A stretch of 10,170 nucleotides of DNA from an uncultured Bacilli bacterium (GCA_944358565.1 CALVRK010000032.1:1-10170); one strand, 5' to 3'. Shown: positions 1 through 6,877, numbered from the stretch's first letter. The notes: generated by a model from the letters alone, not told the origin. Translations and numbers: made by a program.

Positions 1-721
1 CTGTTTCTTCTGAAACCTTTTCCTCTGTTTCTTCTGAAACCTTTTCCTCTGTTTCTTCTGAAACCTTTTCCTCTGTTCCTTCTGAAACCTTTTCTTCTGT
101 TTCTTCTGTTCCTTCTGAAATCTTTTCTTCTGTTTCTTCAATCGCAGGAGCGGACTCCGTTTGAGTCGGTGCTGACTCTTCTTGAACAGGTTCACTAACT
201 GAAGATGCCGGTGCTGACTCTCCTTGAACAGGTTCACTAACTGAAGATGCCGGTGCTGACTCTCCTTGAACAGGTTCACTAACTGAAGATGCCGGTGCTG
301 ACTCTCCTTGAACAGGTTCACTAACTGAAGATACCGGTGCTGACTCTCCTTGAACAGGTTCACTAACTGAAGATACCGGTGCTGACTCTCCTTGAACAGG
401 TTCACTAACTGAAGATGCCGGTGCTGACTCTCCTTGAACAGGTGCAGGAGCAGATTGAGTTTGTTCTAACGTTTGTGTTGATACATCATTAGATTGTGTA
501 CCCTCAGATTCGACAACTTGCTCTTGAGTAACTGGTGTTGCTGTATCACCAATTTGATTTTCTGCAGCCATTGCTTTAACCGGGCTAAATGCTGAAACCG
601 CACTAATTAATGCCACACCAGCAAACCAAGCTTTAGGCTTATTTAATAAATTACGTAAGTTTTGTACAAGGCCATTACTTTCAACTCTTAAATGTTTTGG
701 CCTATAAAGTTTAAATCTCAT
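1..721 (-). CDS. Secreted, repeat-rich surface protein (N-terminal part; 3' end beyond window)
   Basis: The frame stays open from an ATG at 721 to the left edge (240 codons, no stop), so only the N-terminal part is seen. The start is fixed by a GGGGG Shine-Dalgarno (728-732) and a strong promoter upstream. Residues 1-30 are basic, 31-46 are hydrophobic (AWFAGVALISAVSAF), and an A-M-A at 50-52 followed by AENQ fits signal peptidase I, so export is likely. The mature part is low complexity: a Gln/Thr/Ser-rich spacer (about 53-92), six 14-residue units of the type EPVQGESAP(A/V)SSVS (93-176), a degenerate seventh unit, then a very acidic stretch with 8-residue EEKVSEET units that continues off the edge. 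Proline/serine/glutamate repeats behind a signal peptide are typical of wall-spanning stalks of Gram-positive surface proteins. Any anchor (LPXTG, wall-binding or membrane helix) and any ligand-binding domain would lie outside the window, so its role is unknown. Confidence 0.85.
   Translation of the reverse strand, partial: MRFKLYRPKHLRVESNGLVQNLRNLLNKPKAWFAGVALISAVSAFSPVKAMAAENQIGDTATPVTQEQVVESEGTQSNDVSTQTLEQTQSAPAPVQGESAPASSVSEPVQGESAPVSSVSEPVQGESAPVSSVSEPVQGESAPASSVSEPVQGESAPASSVSEPVQGESAPASSVSEPVQEESAPTQTESAPAIEETEEKISEGTEETEEKVSEGTEEKVSEETEEKVSEETEEKVSEET
2..97 (-). repeat. 24-nt in-frame tandem repeat (EEKVSEET units)
   Basis: Four adjacent 24-nt units (2-25, 26-49, 50-73, 74-97). The first three are identical in sequence and the fourth differs by a few bases (SEGT instead of SEET). 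Each encodes eight residues. The array probably continues to the left of the window, and a more diverged relative covers roughly 98-140. The units sit inside the coding frame of the surface protein. Confidence 0.9.
194..445 (-). repeat. 42-nt in-frame tandem repeat, six copies (EPVQGESAP[A/V]SSVS)
   Basis: Six head-to-tail 42-nt units (404-445, 362-403, 320-361, 278-319, 236-277, 194-235) encode 14 residues each. Units 2 and 3 carry GTA (Val) where the others carry GCA (Ala). The first unit begins with Ala instead of Glu; otherwise the copies are nearly identical at nucleotide level, including third codon positions. A degenerate seventh unit covers 152-193. This level of identity points to recent duplication or ongoing homogenisation. 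Confidence 0.93.
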
Positions 722-738
722 AAAAATCCCCCATTCCT

Positions 739-756
739 AAACTTATGCATAAATTT
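739..756. promoter_or_regulatory. Near-perfect palindrome in leader of surface-protein gene
   Basis: An 18-nt palindrome centred on ATGCAT; eight of nine position pairs are symmetric (the exception is 742/753). It lies just downstream of the predicted transcription start and upstream of the GGGGG ribosome site. It could be an operator for a dimeric repressor or a short 5'-UTR hairpin; chance is possible in A+T-rich DNA. Confidence 0.3.
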
Positions 757-775
757 TCTTGTTTCTTTGCGGCAT

Positions 776-804
776 ATCATACCACTAAAACCATTATTTG
801 TCAA
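776..804 (-). promoter_or_regulatory. Sigma-A promoter of the surface-protein gene
   Basis: On the minus strand there is a perfect -35 TTGACA (799-804), a 17-nt spacer and a -10 TATGAT (776-781, 5 of 6 consensus). This is the strongest promoter in the window by consensus match and predicts high expression and a leader of about 47 nt before the ATG at 721. Confidence 0.88.
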
Positions 805-821
805 ATTAACACAATAATTAA

Positions 822-1376
822 TTAAATATATATAAAAGGCTCTATTTCATTATACTCTTCTTTTAATATTTCCATTTGAATTTCATCGTAAAATTTCCCT
901 TTAAAATAATGAGATTTGTGTCTAGTTCCAAACTTTTTAAATCCTAAGCCTTCATAAATTTTTATTGCTCTTTTATTAAAATCATAAACACTAAGCATAA
1001 TATTATTTAAATTTAAATTATTAAAGCCATATTCAAGTAGTAGTTTAATCGCTTCCTTACCATAGCCCTTTCCTCTATTTTTCTCTTCTCCAATAAATAT
1101 TCCTAAAGTCGCATTACGATGAATCAAGTCAATTTCTGTAAAACCACAGTTACCAATAAGTTCATCATTTTCTTTCAAAACAATTGAGAAAGTATAATCG
1201 GATTGGTTTTTCTTTAGCCACCCTCTCTCTCCTTCTAAAGTAATTACTTTCATATCTAAGCCTAAATTTTCACTGACAGTTTTATCATTCAACCACTTCA
1301 CGTACGTTGGAGCATCCTCAATATTCATAGGTGATAAATATAAACGGCTTCCAACTAATTTTGGAAAATATTTCAT
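822..1376 (-). CDS. GNAT-family N-acetyltransferase (RimJ/RimL type)
   Basis: A 184-residue protein of the GCN5-related acetyltransferase fold, which moves an acetyl group from acetyl-CoA to an amine. The acetyl-CoA pyrophosphate-binding loop is visible at 101-106 (R-G-K-G-Y-G, within EEKNRGKGYGKEAI), followed by the helix KLLLEYGF and the conserved C-terminal strand-helix N134-x-x-A137 ... IYEGLGF (140-146). The opening R-L-Y-L-S-P-M and the central W-L segment resemble RimJ/RimL-like and SpeG-like members, whose targets include ribosomal-protein N-termini, polyamines and antibiotics; the substrate cannot be told from sequence. The ATG at 1376 is preceded by GAAGGTGA (1381-1388); another ATG at 1380 is out of frame. 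The gene has its own promoter (1399-1427) and no clear terminator before the downstream surface-protein promoter. Confidence 0.9.
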   Translation of the reverse strand: MKYFPKLVGSRLYLSPMNIEDAPTYVKWLNDKTVSENLGLDMKVITLEGERGWLKKNQSDYTFSIVLKENDELIGNCGFTEIDLIHRNATLGIFIGEEKNRGKGYGKEAIKLLLEYGFNNLNLNNIMLSVYDFNKRAIKIYEGLGFKKFGTRHKSHYFKGKFYDEIQMEILKEEYNEIEPFIYI

Positions 1377-1398
1377 GCATTCACCTTCTACACTTACA

Positions 1399-1427
1399 AT
1401 TATAACAGAATAATAGCATTTTTTCCA
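1399..1427 (-). promoter_or_regulatory. Extended -10 promoter of the acetyltransferase gene
   Basis: On the minus strand TATAAT (1399-1404) is preceded by TGT, giving an extended -10. A 17-nt spacer separates it from a weak -35, TGGAAA (1422-1427, 4 of 6). The predicted leader is about 16 nt and includes the GAAGGTGA ribosome site. Confidence 0.75.
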
Positions 1428-1497
1428 TTATTTTTATAAACTTTTACCTTATTTTACAAAACAACTGTAAGTATTTAAATTATAAATTATAAAGTTC

Positions 1498-1530
1498 AAA
1501 AAAATTGTTAGACTAAACTACTAACAATTT
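1498..1530 (-). terminator. Intrinsic terminator of murD, overlapping its 3' end
   Basis: A perfect 10-bp inverted repeat (1502-1511 with 1521-1530, 9-nt loop) is followed on the minus strand by seven T (1498-1504, partly shared with the stem). The stem is A+T-rich, with only two G-C pairs. It overlaps the last codons and stop of murD. Confidence 0.65.
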
Positions 1531-2836
1531 CTTTAAATTCATCTCCGCGTTGTTCAAAATTTTTATACTGATCCCAGCTAGCGCACGCCGGGCTTAAAAG
1601 AATAGTATCCCCTTCTAAAGATATATTATAAGCTGCATGAGTTGCCTCTTCCAAACTATCAGTTACCGTTACATCTATATTGTTTTTAAAAGCAAACTCT
1701 TTAATCCTCTCTTTAGTCTCACCATAACATACAATATGCTTTACATGGGTTAGATAAGGGAGTAACGGATCAAAGGAATGTCCTCTATCAAGTCCACCTA
1801 ATATTAATACAACATCATTATTAAATGATTTTAAAGCTGTAATCGTCGAATCAACATTTGTCGCCTTAGAATCATTATAAAATTCCCTTCCATTTAATTT
1901 TGTGACAAACTCAATTCTATGCTCAACCCCAGCAAAATTATTTAAAACTTCTTTAATAACCTCATTAGAAACATTAAACTCTTTAGCAACCAAAATAGCC
2001 GCCATAATATTTTCATAATTATGTATACCTTTTACTCTAATACTAGAAAGTTCTAATAATTTTTCATTTTTATAAACAATAAAATCTCCATCTATATAAA
2101 TATCAGCTTGCTCATCTTTAGAAGAAAAATATTTTTTTGAAGCTTTTAAATTTTTAGTTAATTCATAAACCTCACTATCACCTTTATTTAAAATAGCCAC
2201 GCTATTTGCACTTTGATTATTAAAGATTCGAAGTTTATTTAATTTATATTTTTCATACGTTCCAAAGAAATCCAAATGCACTTGATATAAGTTAGTTAAA
2301 ACAGCTATATCAGCTTTAAACTTATCTAAATTAACAAGTTGATGACTAGAAACCTCAACAACTAAAATATCACCCTTTTTAATATCATCTATTTGATCAC
2401 ATAATGGTAAACCAATATTACCAGCCAAATGAACCGGAAGACCAGCAGTTTTTAAAAATTCATAGGTAATTGTCGTTGTTGTAGTTTTACCATTAGAACC
2501 AGTAATACCAATGATTTTAACTTCAGGCAAATACCTATAAGCTACTTCTAACTCTGTAATAACTGGAATATTAAATTTTTGAGCTTTTAACACAACTGGA
2601 TGATCTAACCTTACTCCAGGATTTTTAACAACATAATCATAAGTATTATCAAAAATACTCGTCTGATCTTTAGTAATAATTACGTTAACACCTAATTTTT
2701 CTAATTCACTAATCTCATCTAAATTATCACACTTCATATCTGTAATTAAAACATGGTTATCTTTAGATAAAAGTTTGGCTACACTTTTACCACTTTTCCC
2801 CATGCCAAGTACAAATATTTTTTTATTCTTAAACAT
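1508..2836 (-). CDS. murD: UDP-N-acetylmuramoyl-L-alanine--D-glutamate ligase
   Basis: MurD is a cytoplasmic ATP-dependent ligase that adds D-glutamate to UDP-MurNAc-L-Ala, the second amino-acid step of peptidoglycan precursor synthesis. At 442 residues it is of normal family length. Visible Mur-ligase landmarks are an N-terminal Rossmann start (VLGMGKSGKSVA, 9-20), the ATP P-loop GITGSNGKTT (110-119), HLAGNIG (136-142), EVSSHQL (161-167), TNLYQVHLD (181-189), KLRIF (201-205, whose Lys matches the carbamylated lysine), HNYEN (272-276), the domain-3 block YNDSKATN (320-327), LGGLDRG (346-352) and the MurD-type ending LSPACASWDQYKNFEQRG (414-431). AGGAGA (2842-2847) decides the ATG at 2836. It lies 29 nt behind the sensor-kinase gene and probably shares its transcript. 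A terminator covers its 3' end. Its presence implies a walled cell. Confidence 0.97.
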   Translation of the reverse strand: MFKNKKIFVLGMGKSGKSVAKLLSKDNHVLITDMKCDNLDEISELEKLGVNVIITKDQTSIFDNTYDYVVKNPGVRLDHPVVLKAQKFNIPVITELEVAYRYLPEVKIIGITGSNGKTTTTTITYEFLKTAGLPVHLAGNIGLPLCDQIDDIKKGDILVVEVSSHQLVNLDKFKADIAVLTNLYQVHLDFFGTYEKYKLNKLRIFNNQSANSVAILNKGDSEVYELTKNLKASKKYFSSKDEQADIYIDGDFIVYKNEKLLELSSIRVKGIHNYENIMAAILVAKEFNVSNEVIKEVLNNFAGVEHRIEFVTKLNGREFYNDSKATNVDSTITALKSFNNDVVLILGGLDRGHSFDPLLPYLTHVKHIVCYGETKERIKEFAFKNNIDVTVTDSLEEATHAAYNISLEGDTILLSPACASWDQYKNFEQRGDEFKEIVSSLV

Positions 2837-2852
2837 ATTTATCTCCTATCTA

Positions 2853-2877
2853 AAAAGGTTTTTATTTAAAACCTTTT
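2853..2877 (-). terminator. Hairpin between sensor-kinase gene and murD (attenuator or weak terminator)
   Basis: A perfect 10-bp inverted repeat (2853-2862 with 2868-2877, loop 2863-2867) spans the stop codon of the sensor-kinase gene and ends just upstream of the murD ribosome site. Reading leftward it runs into a TTTTT stretch. The stem has only two G-C pairs and the U-tract is short, so partial read-through into murD is likely. An mRNA-processing or stability role is also possible. Confidence 0.4.
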
Positions 2878-4689
2878 CATTATTCTATTAATCTCTGATT
2901 CAAGCTTAGACTTCATAATGCAATCAGCAAATCCATCTTGTAAATAATGAAGTTTAATAAATTCCTTATTATCATTAATCATAACCACAACAGGAATATT
3001 AAATTTCTTATTCTTCTTAAGCTCTTTTAAAACTTCCAAAGCGCTATAAGTACTAGTCTCGTCATCTAATAATATTAAATCATATTTAATATTAGAAGCA
3101 ATTTTTTCAATAGCATCTCTACCAAACAATGACCCACTTACTGAAGCATCATGGTTTTCAAGGAAAGTTGTAATTTGTGCAAGTTCTTTAGCATCATCAT
3201 CAACAACCATAACCCTTTTATTTCTATATAGACTTTGCTCATAACTTTCGAGTTTTTTAGAAATCTCAGTTTCTTTAGATTCAACAATCTTTTGTTCAAG
3301 TACTATACTAATAGTTGTACCAGATTTTTCTTCACTTTTAACCATAAAGTTACCACCAAGTAAAGAAATCAACTTTTTAACTTCTTTCAAGTTTAAAATA
3401 TCTCCGTCACGATTTCTTAAATCAATACGCGAAAGTTCTTCACTATTTAAACTTAAAATATTATTAACTTCTTCAATACTTATACCATCTCCGGTATCAC
3501 TAATAGTAATAATAAGTCTGCACACACCATATTTAACAATTCCACTAACATCTAAATTAATTTCTCCAGTATTAGTATGTTTTAAAGCATTAGTTAATAC
3601 CGAATTAACGGCTTGCTTTAACTTAATAGAATCACCATATAAATAACTAGGAATTACATTACTAATAGTAAAATTAAATTTAACGTCTTTATCTATTTGC
3701 TTTTCAAATCTATATTTAATTTCTTTGAAAATATTAACTGGATTATAACGGCTATCAAATATTTTTAATTTTTTAGTAGTCATACTAGAAACATCCAGTG
3801 CATCATTAATCAAATAATCAAGATTATTACTAGTATTATTAATATATTTAATACCTTCTTTAATTTCCTTCATATCATTATAATCCTGTAATTTTTCACT
3901 AATTTCTATAATATCTTTAACCGGTTTTTTAATATCTTGTGTCATTCTAAATAAGAAATTAGAAGTATCTTGATTAGACTTTTCAACCAATTTTTTATTC
4001 CTATAAAGTTCTTCCATCATCTGAACATCTGGATTTTCAATTGTAAAATACATAAGCACAGTTATAAAAGCAAATGTAGAATTAATTAAAATAATACCAG
4101 GATTAACATTTCTAATAATTAAAACAATAATCATCAAAAAAATTAAAACGTACAAAGGATAATATTGTCTATTTTTCATGTTCTTTTTATTTTTAAAAAC
4201 GCACCAAATATCAAACAAAATAGTAGCTCCACCAAAAATCATTAATAAATTAGCAGATGGGCCGTAACTATAAACATATTCACCATCACTATAATAATAA
4301 AGTGGTAAAACAAATGATAGAACAAATAAAACTGCATATATAATGCCAAAAATAGTATTTACTCTCTTTTTACTATGTTTAAGTGAAAATTTATCCTTAA
4401 AAGTTACAAAAAATACATAACATGTAAAAACAAAAAGCCAACTCAACATATACAAAATAAAAATTCTATTGACAACAGCACACATTATTTCATGAAATGT
4501 TGAAACATGCTCATAAAAAGTAAAATAGCAACAAATAAGTTCATTAAATAAACCGAAAATATTCATACAAACCATTAGTTTATATATTTTATTTTCAATA
4601 TTATTAATTCTTCTTTTAGTAAAATACAAAATAGTAAGCATAATACTATAAATTAAACTACAAATTATAACTGATACACCTATTATCAT
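2866..4689 (-). CDS. Membrane hybrid sensor histidine kinase-like protein lacking the phospho-accepting His
   Basis: A 607-residue protein with about seven N-terminal membrane helices (about 3-23, 37-57, 70-97, 110-131, 145-165, 176-192, 197-217), resembling the 7TM sensor region of Bacillota kinases. A coiled linker follows (about 220-245), then a HisKA-like dimerisation helix (244-300), an HATPase_c domain (about 345-466) with an N-box at N367 (LTNALKHT) and a G1 box D398-T-G-D-G402, and a C-terminal receiver domain (491-600) with acidic pocket D497-D499, phospho-acceptor D542 and K593. In the HisKA helix the usual M-S-H-E-I-R-T-P reads M-T-Q-D-I-K-K-P, so Q251 (codon CAA, 3937-3939) sits where the phospho-accepting His belongs. 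The receiver Thr position also appears to be Ile571. It may be a pseudokinase that senses or modulates partners, with D542 phosphorylated in trans. GGGGAGGT (4697-4704) precedes the ATG; murD follows. Confidence 0.88.
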   Translation of the reverse strand: MIIGVSVIICSLIYSIMLTILYFTKRRINNIENKIYKLMVCMNIFGLFNELICCYFTFYEHVSTFHEIMCAVVNRIFILYMLSWLFVFTCYVFFVTFKDKFSLKHSKKRVNTIFGIIYAVLFVLSFVLPLYYYSDGEYVYSYGPSANLLMIFGGATILFDIWCVFKNKKNMKNRQYYPLYVLIFLMIIVLIIRNVNPGIILINSTFAFITVLMYFTIENPDVQMMEELYRNKKLVEKSNQDTSNFLFRMTQDIKKPVKDIIEISEKLQDYNDMKEIKEGIKYINNTSNNLDYLINDALDVSSMTTKKLKIFDSRYNPVNIFKEIKYRFEKQIDKDVKFNFTISNVIPSYLYGDSIKLKQAVNSVLTNALKHTNTGEINLDVSGIVKYGVCRLIITISDTGDGISIEEVNNILSLNSEELSRIDLRNRDGDILNLKEVKKLISLLGGNFMVKSEEKSGTTISIVLEQKIVESKETEISKKLESYEQSLYRNKRVMVVDDDAKELAQITTFLENHDASVSGSLFGRDAIEKIASNIKYDLILLDDETSTYSALEVLKELKKNKKFNIPVVVMINDNKEFIKLHYLQDGFADCIMKSKLESEINRIMKRF

Positions 4690-4713
4690 AAACGTAACCT
4701 CCCCATTATTTAC

Positions 4714-4743
4714 ATTATATCACGTTAAAGAGCAAAATACCAA
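4714..4743 (-). promoter_or_regulatory. Extended -10 promoter of the sensor-kinase/murD unit
   Basis: On the minus strand TATAAT (4714-4719) is preceded by TGA, giving an extended -10. A possible -35, TTGGTA (4738-4743, 4 of 6), lies 18 nt upstream, inside the hairpin repeat at 4729-4802. The predicted leader is about 17 nt, mostly the GGGGAGGT ribosome site. If this is the main start, most of the repeat lies upstream of the mRNA. Confidence 0.65.
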
Positions 4744-4802
4744 AATAAATTTTGATATTAGCTTACCTCACGGAAGCTTTTTCTATTCAGGTAAAATCTA
4801 AG
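4729..4802 (-). repeat. Dispersed hairpin repeat, copy A (partner at 10096-10170)
   Basis: A 74-nt intergenic element nearly matching 10096-10170. The best-conserved part (about 57 nt) differs by three transitions and one missing base. It has two hairpins. The first (4760-4778) is an 8-nt arm AGCTTACC with a 7-nt partner, because one base is lost relative to copy B; on the minus strand its loop is GTGA, a GNRA tetraloop. The second (4738-4757) has 8-nt arms and a 4-nt loop. It sits directly upstream of the sensor-kinase gene and overlaps the -35 of its promoter. On the plus strand the first hairpin is followed by TTTTT, so a plus-strand terminator reading cannot be excluded. Confidence 0.8.
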
Positions 4803-4952
4803 ACTCTTCCATAAACAAAATAATTGCAGTTATACTTTATATGACATACCATCACCTTCCATTTTTATTACAATCGATATAAAATATACAATTTATCTCA
4901 TAAGTTTTTATTACCTATAATCTATTTTTTACAAAGCAAATTCCTAATACAC
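4803..4952. other. Intergenic stretch without a recognisable gene; one Shine-Dalgarno-led micro-ORF
   Basis: This A+T-rich stretch lies between repeat copy A and the terminator of the CoA-synthetase gene. The only structure I see is a minus-strand GGAAGGTG (4853-4860) placed 7 nt (from AGG) before an ATG at 4847. That frame encodes only MSYKV before TAA (4830-4832). Read past that stop, the same frame runs open for 23 more codons into the repeat and ends ...FREVS-stop. It could be a gene remnant, a leader peptide or chance. I see no convincing promoter here. Confidence 0.3.
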
Positions 4953-4983
4953 AAAAAAACAATGGTTTTTCCATTATTTTTTT
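4953..4983. terminator. Bidirectional terminator at the end of the CoA-synthetase gene
   Basis: The arrangement is seven A (4953-4959), a 5-bp stem AATGG / CCATT (4961-4965 and 4971-4975) around a five-base loop, then seven T (4977-4983). On the minus strand the hairpin is followed by GTTTTTTT, terminating the CoA-synthetase mRNA, and it overlaps that gene's stop codon. The arrangement is symmetric and could also act on plus-strand transcription. Confidence 0.7.
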
Positions 4984-6842
4984 ATTTTTTGATTATGTTT
5001 TGCTATAGCTTTTTCATTAGCATCTTGTTGTAATTTTTTAATATCTATTTTGGCAACCGGAGTAAGTGGCATAACATCTAAACATTCATATGCACTAGGC
5101 CATTTAAAATCAGGTAATTTTGATTCACATAATAATTGTAAACGTTCTTCTATTTCTTTAATATCATTATACCCAGGTTTTAAAGTATAATAAACCTTTA
5201 GAAGTTGATCATTATCAATTTCAGGATTATCAAATCCAACAACCTTAACATCGTCAATAGCTGGATCAAGTAAAATAACATCTTCTATTTCCTTAGGTGG
5301 AGTTTTAAATCCAGTATAACGAGCTACAAATTCCTTAGAACGTCCAACAATATAAACTACACCATCTTCATCTACAAATCCAATGTCACCAGTATGCAAC
5401 CATGTTCTACCATCATGTTCAATTAAAGTATTTTTAGTTGCTTCTTCATTATTATAATAACCTTTCATTACATTAGGTCCAGATATACATATCTCACCAG
5501 TAAATTCATCAGGCACATTATATCCCATTTTATTTGGGACATAAGGAAGTTCCTTATAACTAACACTACCATCTTCATTTTCTATTGTTCTAAAAGTAGA
5601 AACCACACACATTGGCATTGTTAAACCTGCAGATTGAGCCTTAGCATATTCTTCAGTTCCAGGAGCAGACGCCGCTCCAGCACATTCGGTCAACCCATAT
5701 CCAACCCTTAAACATGTTGGTCCACCATGAGTTTCCAAAAATTCATTAACTGTTTTTTCATGATTAACATTAATATTTTTTCCACCTAAAATTGGTGAAT
5801 AAAATGCTGAAAAATCAATATTTTGTGCATCAGGATGTTTTATTAATTCAGTATAAAAATTAGGTCCACCCGCCATATGATTAATCGGTTTTCCCATCTT
5901 ATTTCTTCTATTAAAAGCTTTAATCATACTTTCAATTGATGGCTGCGGCTCTAAAACAGTTTCCATACCTTTAACAAGAGGTAAATGAAGTCCATCCACA
6001 ACACCAAAAGCAATAAAACCAGGCATTAAATCATACCAAGTATGTTCACGTTTAAAATCAAAACCAGCATTTATACATTGATATACAGCTCCATTGATTG
6101 TATCATTGGTAAGTTCTACAAGCTTTGGTTCGCCAGTAGTTCCTCCTGTACCAATAGTAACAACTGTTCTGTTTTGCTCGTATTTTGGTAAAGTAATTTC
6201 TCTTACATTTCTACCATCTTTAAGAAATTGCTTCCAATTTATACAACCTTTAGCAAAATCAGTAGTTTTCATATTTTTAGCATTCTTAAGTAAATCCAAA
6301 TTATTCAAAATAGCCATCAAAGTAACTGAATTACTAGGTGATATCATAATAAGCTCTTCACAAGATGTATTCTTTTTAGCATTTTTTAAAGCATCATTTG
6401 TTGCTGTCGTTGCAATTACAAGTTTTGAGTCAACCCTATCAATTGCATGTTCTAAATAACTTGCAGGATATCTCGGATCAACCAAATTAGCCACTGCTCC
6501 TATTCTACTCAATGCATATATTAAATAAAATGTTTCAGGCTGAGTTGGCAACATTAAAGTAACAAAATCGCCTTCTTTTACCCCATATTCTTTTAAAGAT
6601 TGAACAGTCTTATTAATATTATCAAAAAATTGTTTATAAGTAATTCTCGCTCCTAAATAATCAAAAGCATAATTTTCTAAAAAAAACTTATTATTTTGAT
6701 AAATATAATCATAGATTGTCATCAAAGGCATTGCGTTTCCATCGTATTGAAAATTTTTTTCATGATTTTTATCAATAGATGGAAAACCAGTCTTCTTATT
6801 TACATCTAACAGCTCACTACTTTGTATATTTACGTTATCCAT
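4974..6842 (-). CDS. AMP-dependent acyl/aryl-CoA synthetase (ANL superfamily)
   Basis: A 622-residue adenylate-forming enzyme that activates a carboxylic acid with ATP and transfers it to CoA (or another thiol). With the ATG at 6842 as residue 1, the core motifs are: P-loop GTGGTTGEPK (231-240, in the form T-I-G-T-G-G-T-T-G-E-P-K), aromatic/adenine motif GYGLTE (381-386), LHTGD (482-486), hinge GRSKEF (500-505) and the A10 region TPVAKIDIKKL, with the expected catalytic lysine at 598. All key positions are present, so it should be active. No carrier-protein or other fused domain is present; the C-terminus is Lys-rich. The substrate is not readable. The ATG at 6842 is chosen because GGGGGG (6849-6854) lies just upstream; a more upstream in-frame ATG at 6887 would read through the promoter and ribosome site. 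It has its own promoter and terminator and appears monocistronic. Confidence 0.93.
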   Translation of the reverse strand: MDNVNIQSSELLDVNKKTGFPSIDKNHEKNFQYDGNAMPLMTIYDYIYQNNKFFLENYAFDYLGARITYKQFFDNINKTVQSLKEYGVKEGDFVTLMLPTQPETFYLIYALSRIGAVANLVDPRYPASYLEHAIDRVDSKLVIATTATNDALKNAKKNTSCEELIMISPSNSVTLMAILNNLDLLKNAKNMKTTDFAKGCINWKQFLKDGRNVREITLPKYEQNRTVVTIGTGGTTGEPKLVELTNDTINGAVYQCINAGFDFKREHTWYDLMPGFIAFGVVDGLHLPLVKGMETVLEPQPSIESMIKAFNRRNKMGKPINHMAGGPNFYTELIKHPDAQNIDFSAFYSPILGGKNINVNHEKTVNEFLETHGGPTCLRVGYGLTECAGAASAPGTEEYAKAQSAGLTMPMCVVSTFRTIENEDGSVSYKELPYVPNKMGYNVPDEFTGEICISGPNVMKGYYNNEEATKNTLIEHDGRTWLHTGDIGFVDEDGVVYIVGRSKEFVARYTGFKTPPKEIEDVILLDPAIDDVKVVGFDNPEIDNDQLLKVYYTLKPGYNDIKEIEERLQLLCESKLPDFKWPSAYECLDVMPLTPVAKIDIKKLQQDANEKAIAKHNQKIKK

Positions 6843-6877
6843 TAAATTCCCCCCGATCAATTGTAATATACAAATAA

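Noticed and set aside
1..445. Regularly spaced repeats resembling a CRISPR array
   Set aside because: The repeats are head-to-tail without unique spacers, unit lengths are multiples of three, and they lie in one open frame behind a signal peptide.
804..830. Terminator for the acetyltransferase gene
   Set aside because: Only an A/T-only dyad without a U-tract is visible after the stop at 822; it is not distinguishable from background in this composition.
4729..4802. Known riboswitch or T-box leader
   Set aside because: Neither a T-box consensus nor a riboswitch core that I can recognise is present, and the predicted sensor-kinase start site lies downstream of the element.
6094..6459. Plus-strand open frame of about 120 codons opposite the CoA-synthetase gene
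   Set aside because: It lies entirely inside the conserved antisense coding sequence, has no family signature, and is explained by the codon pattern of the real gene.
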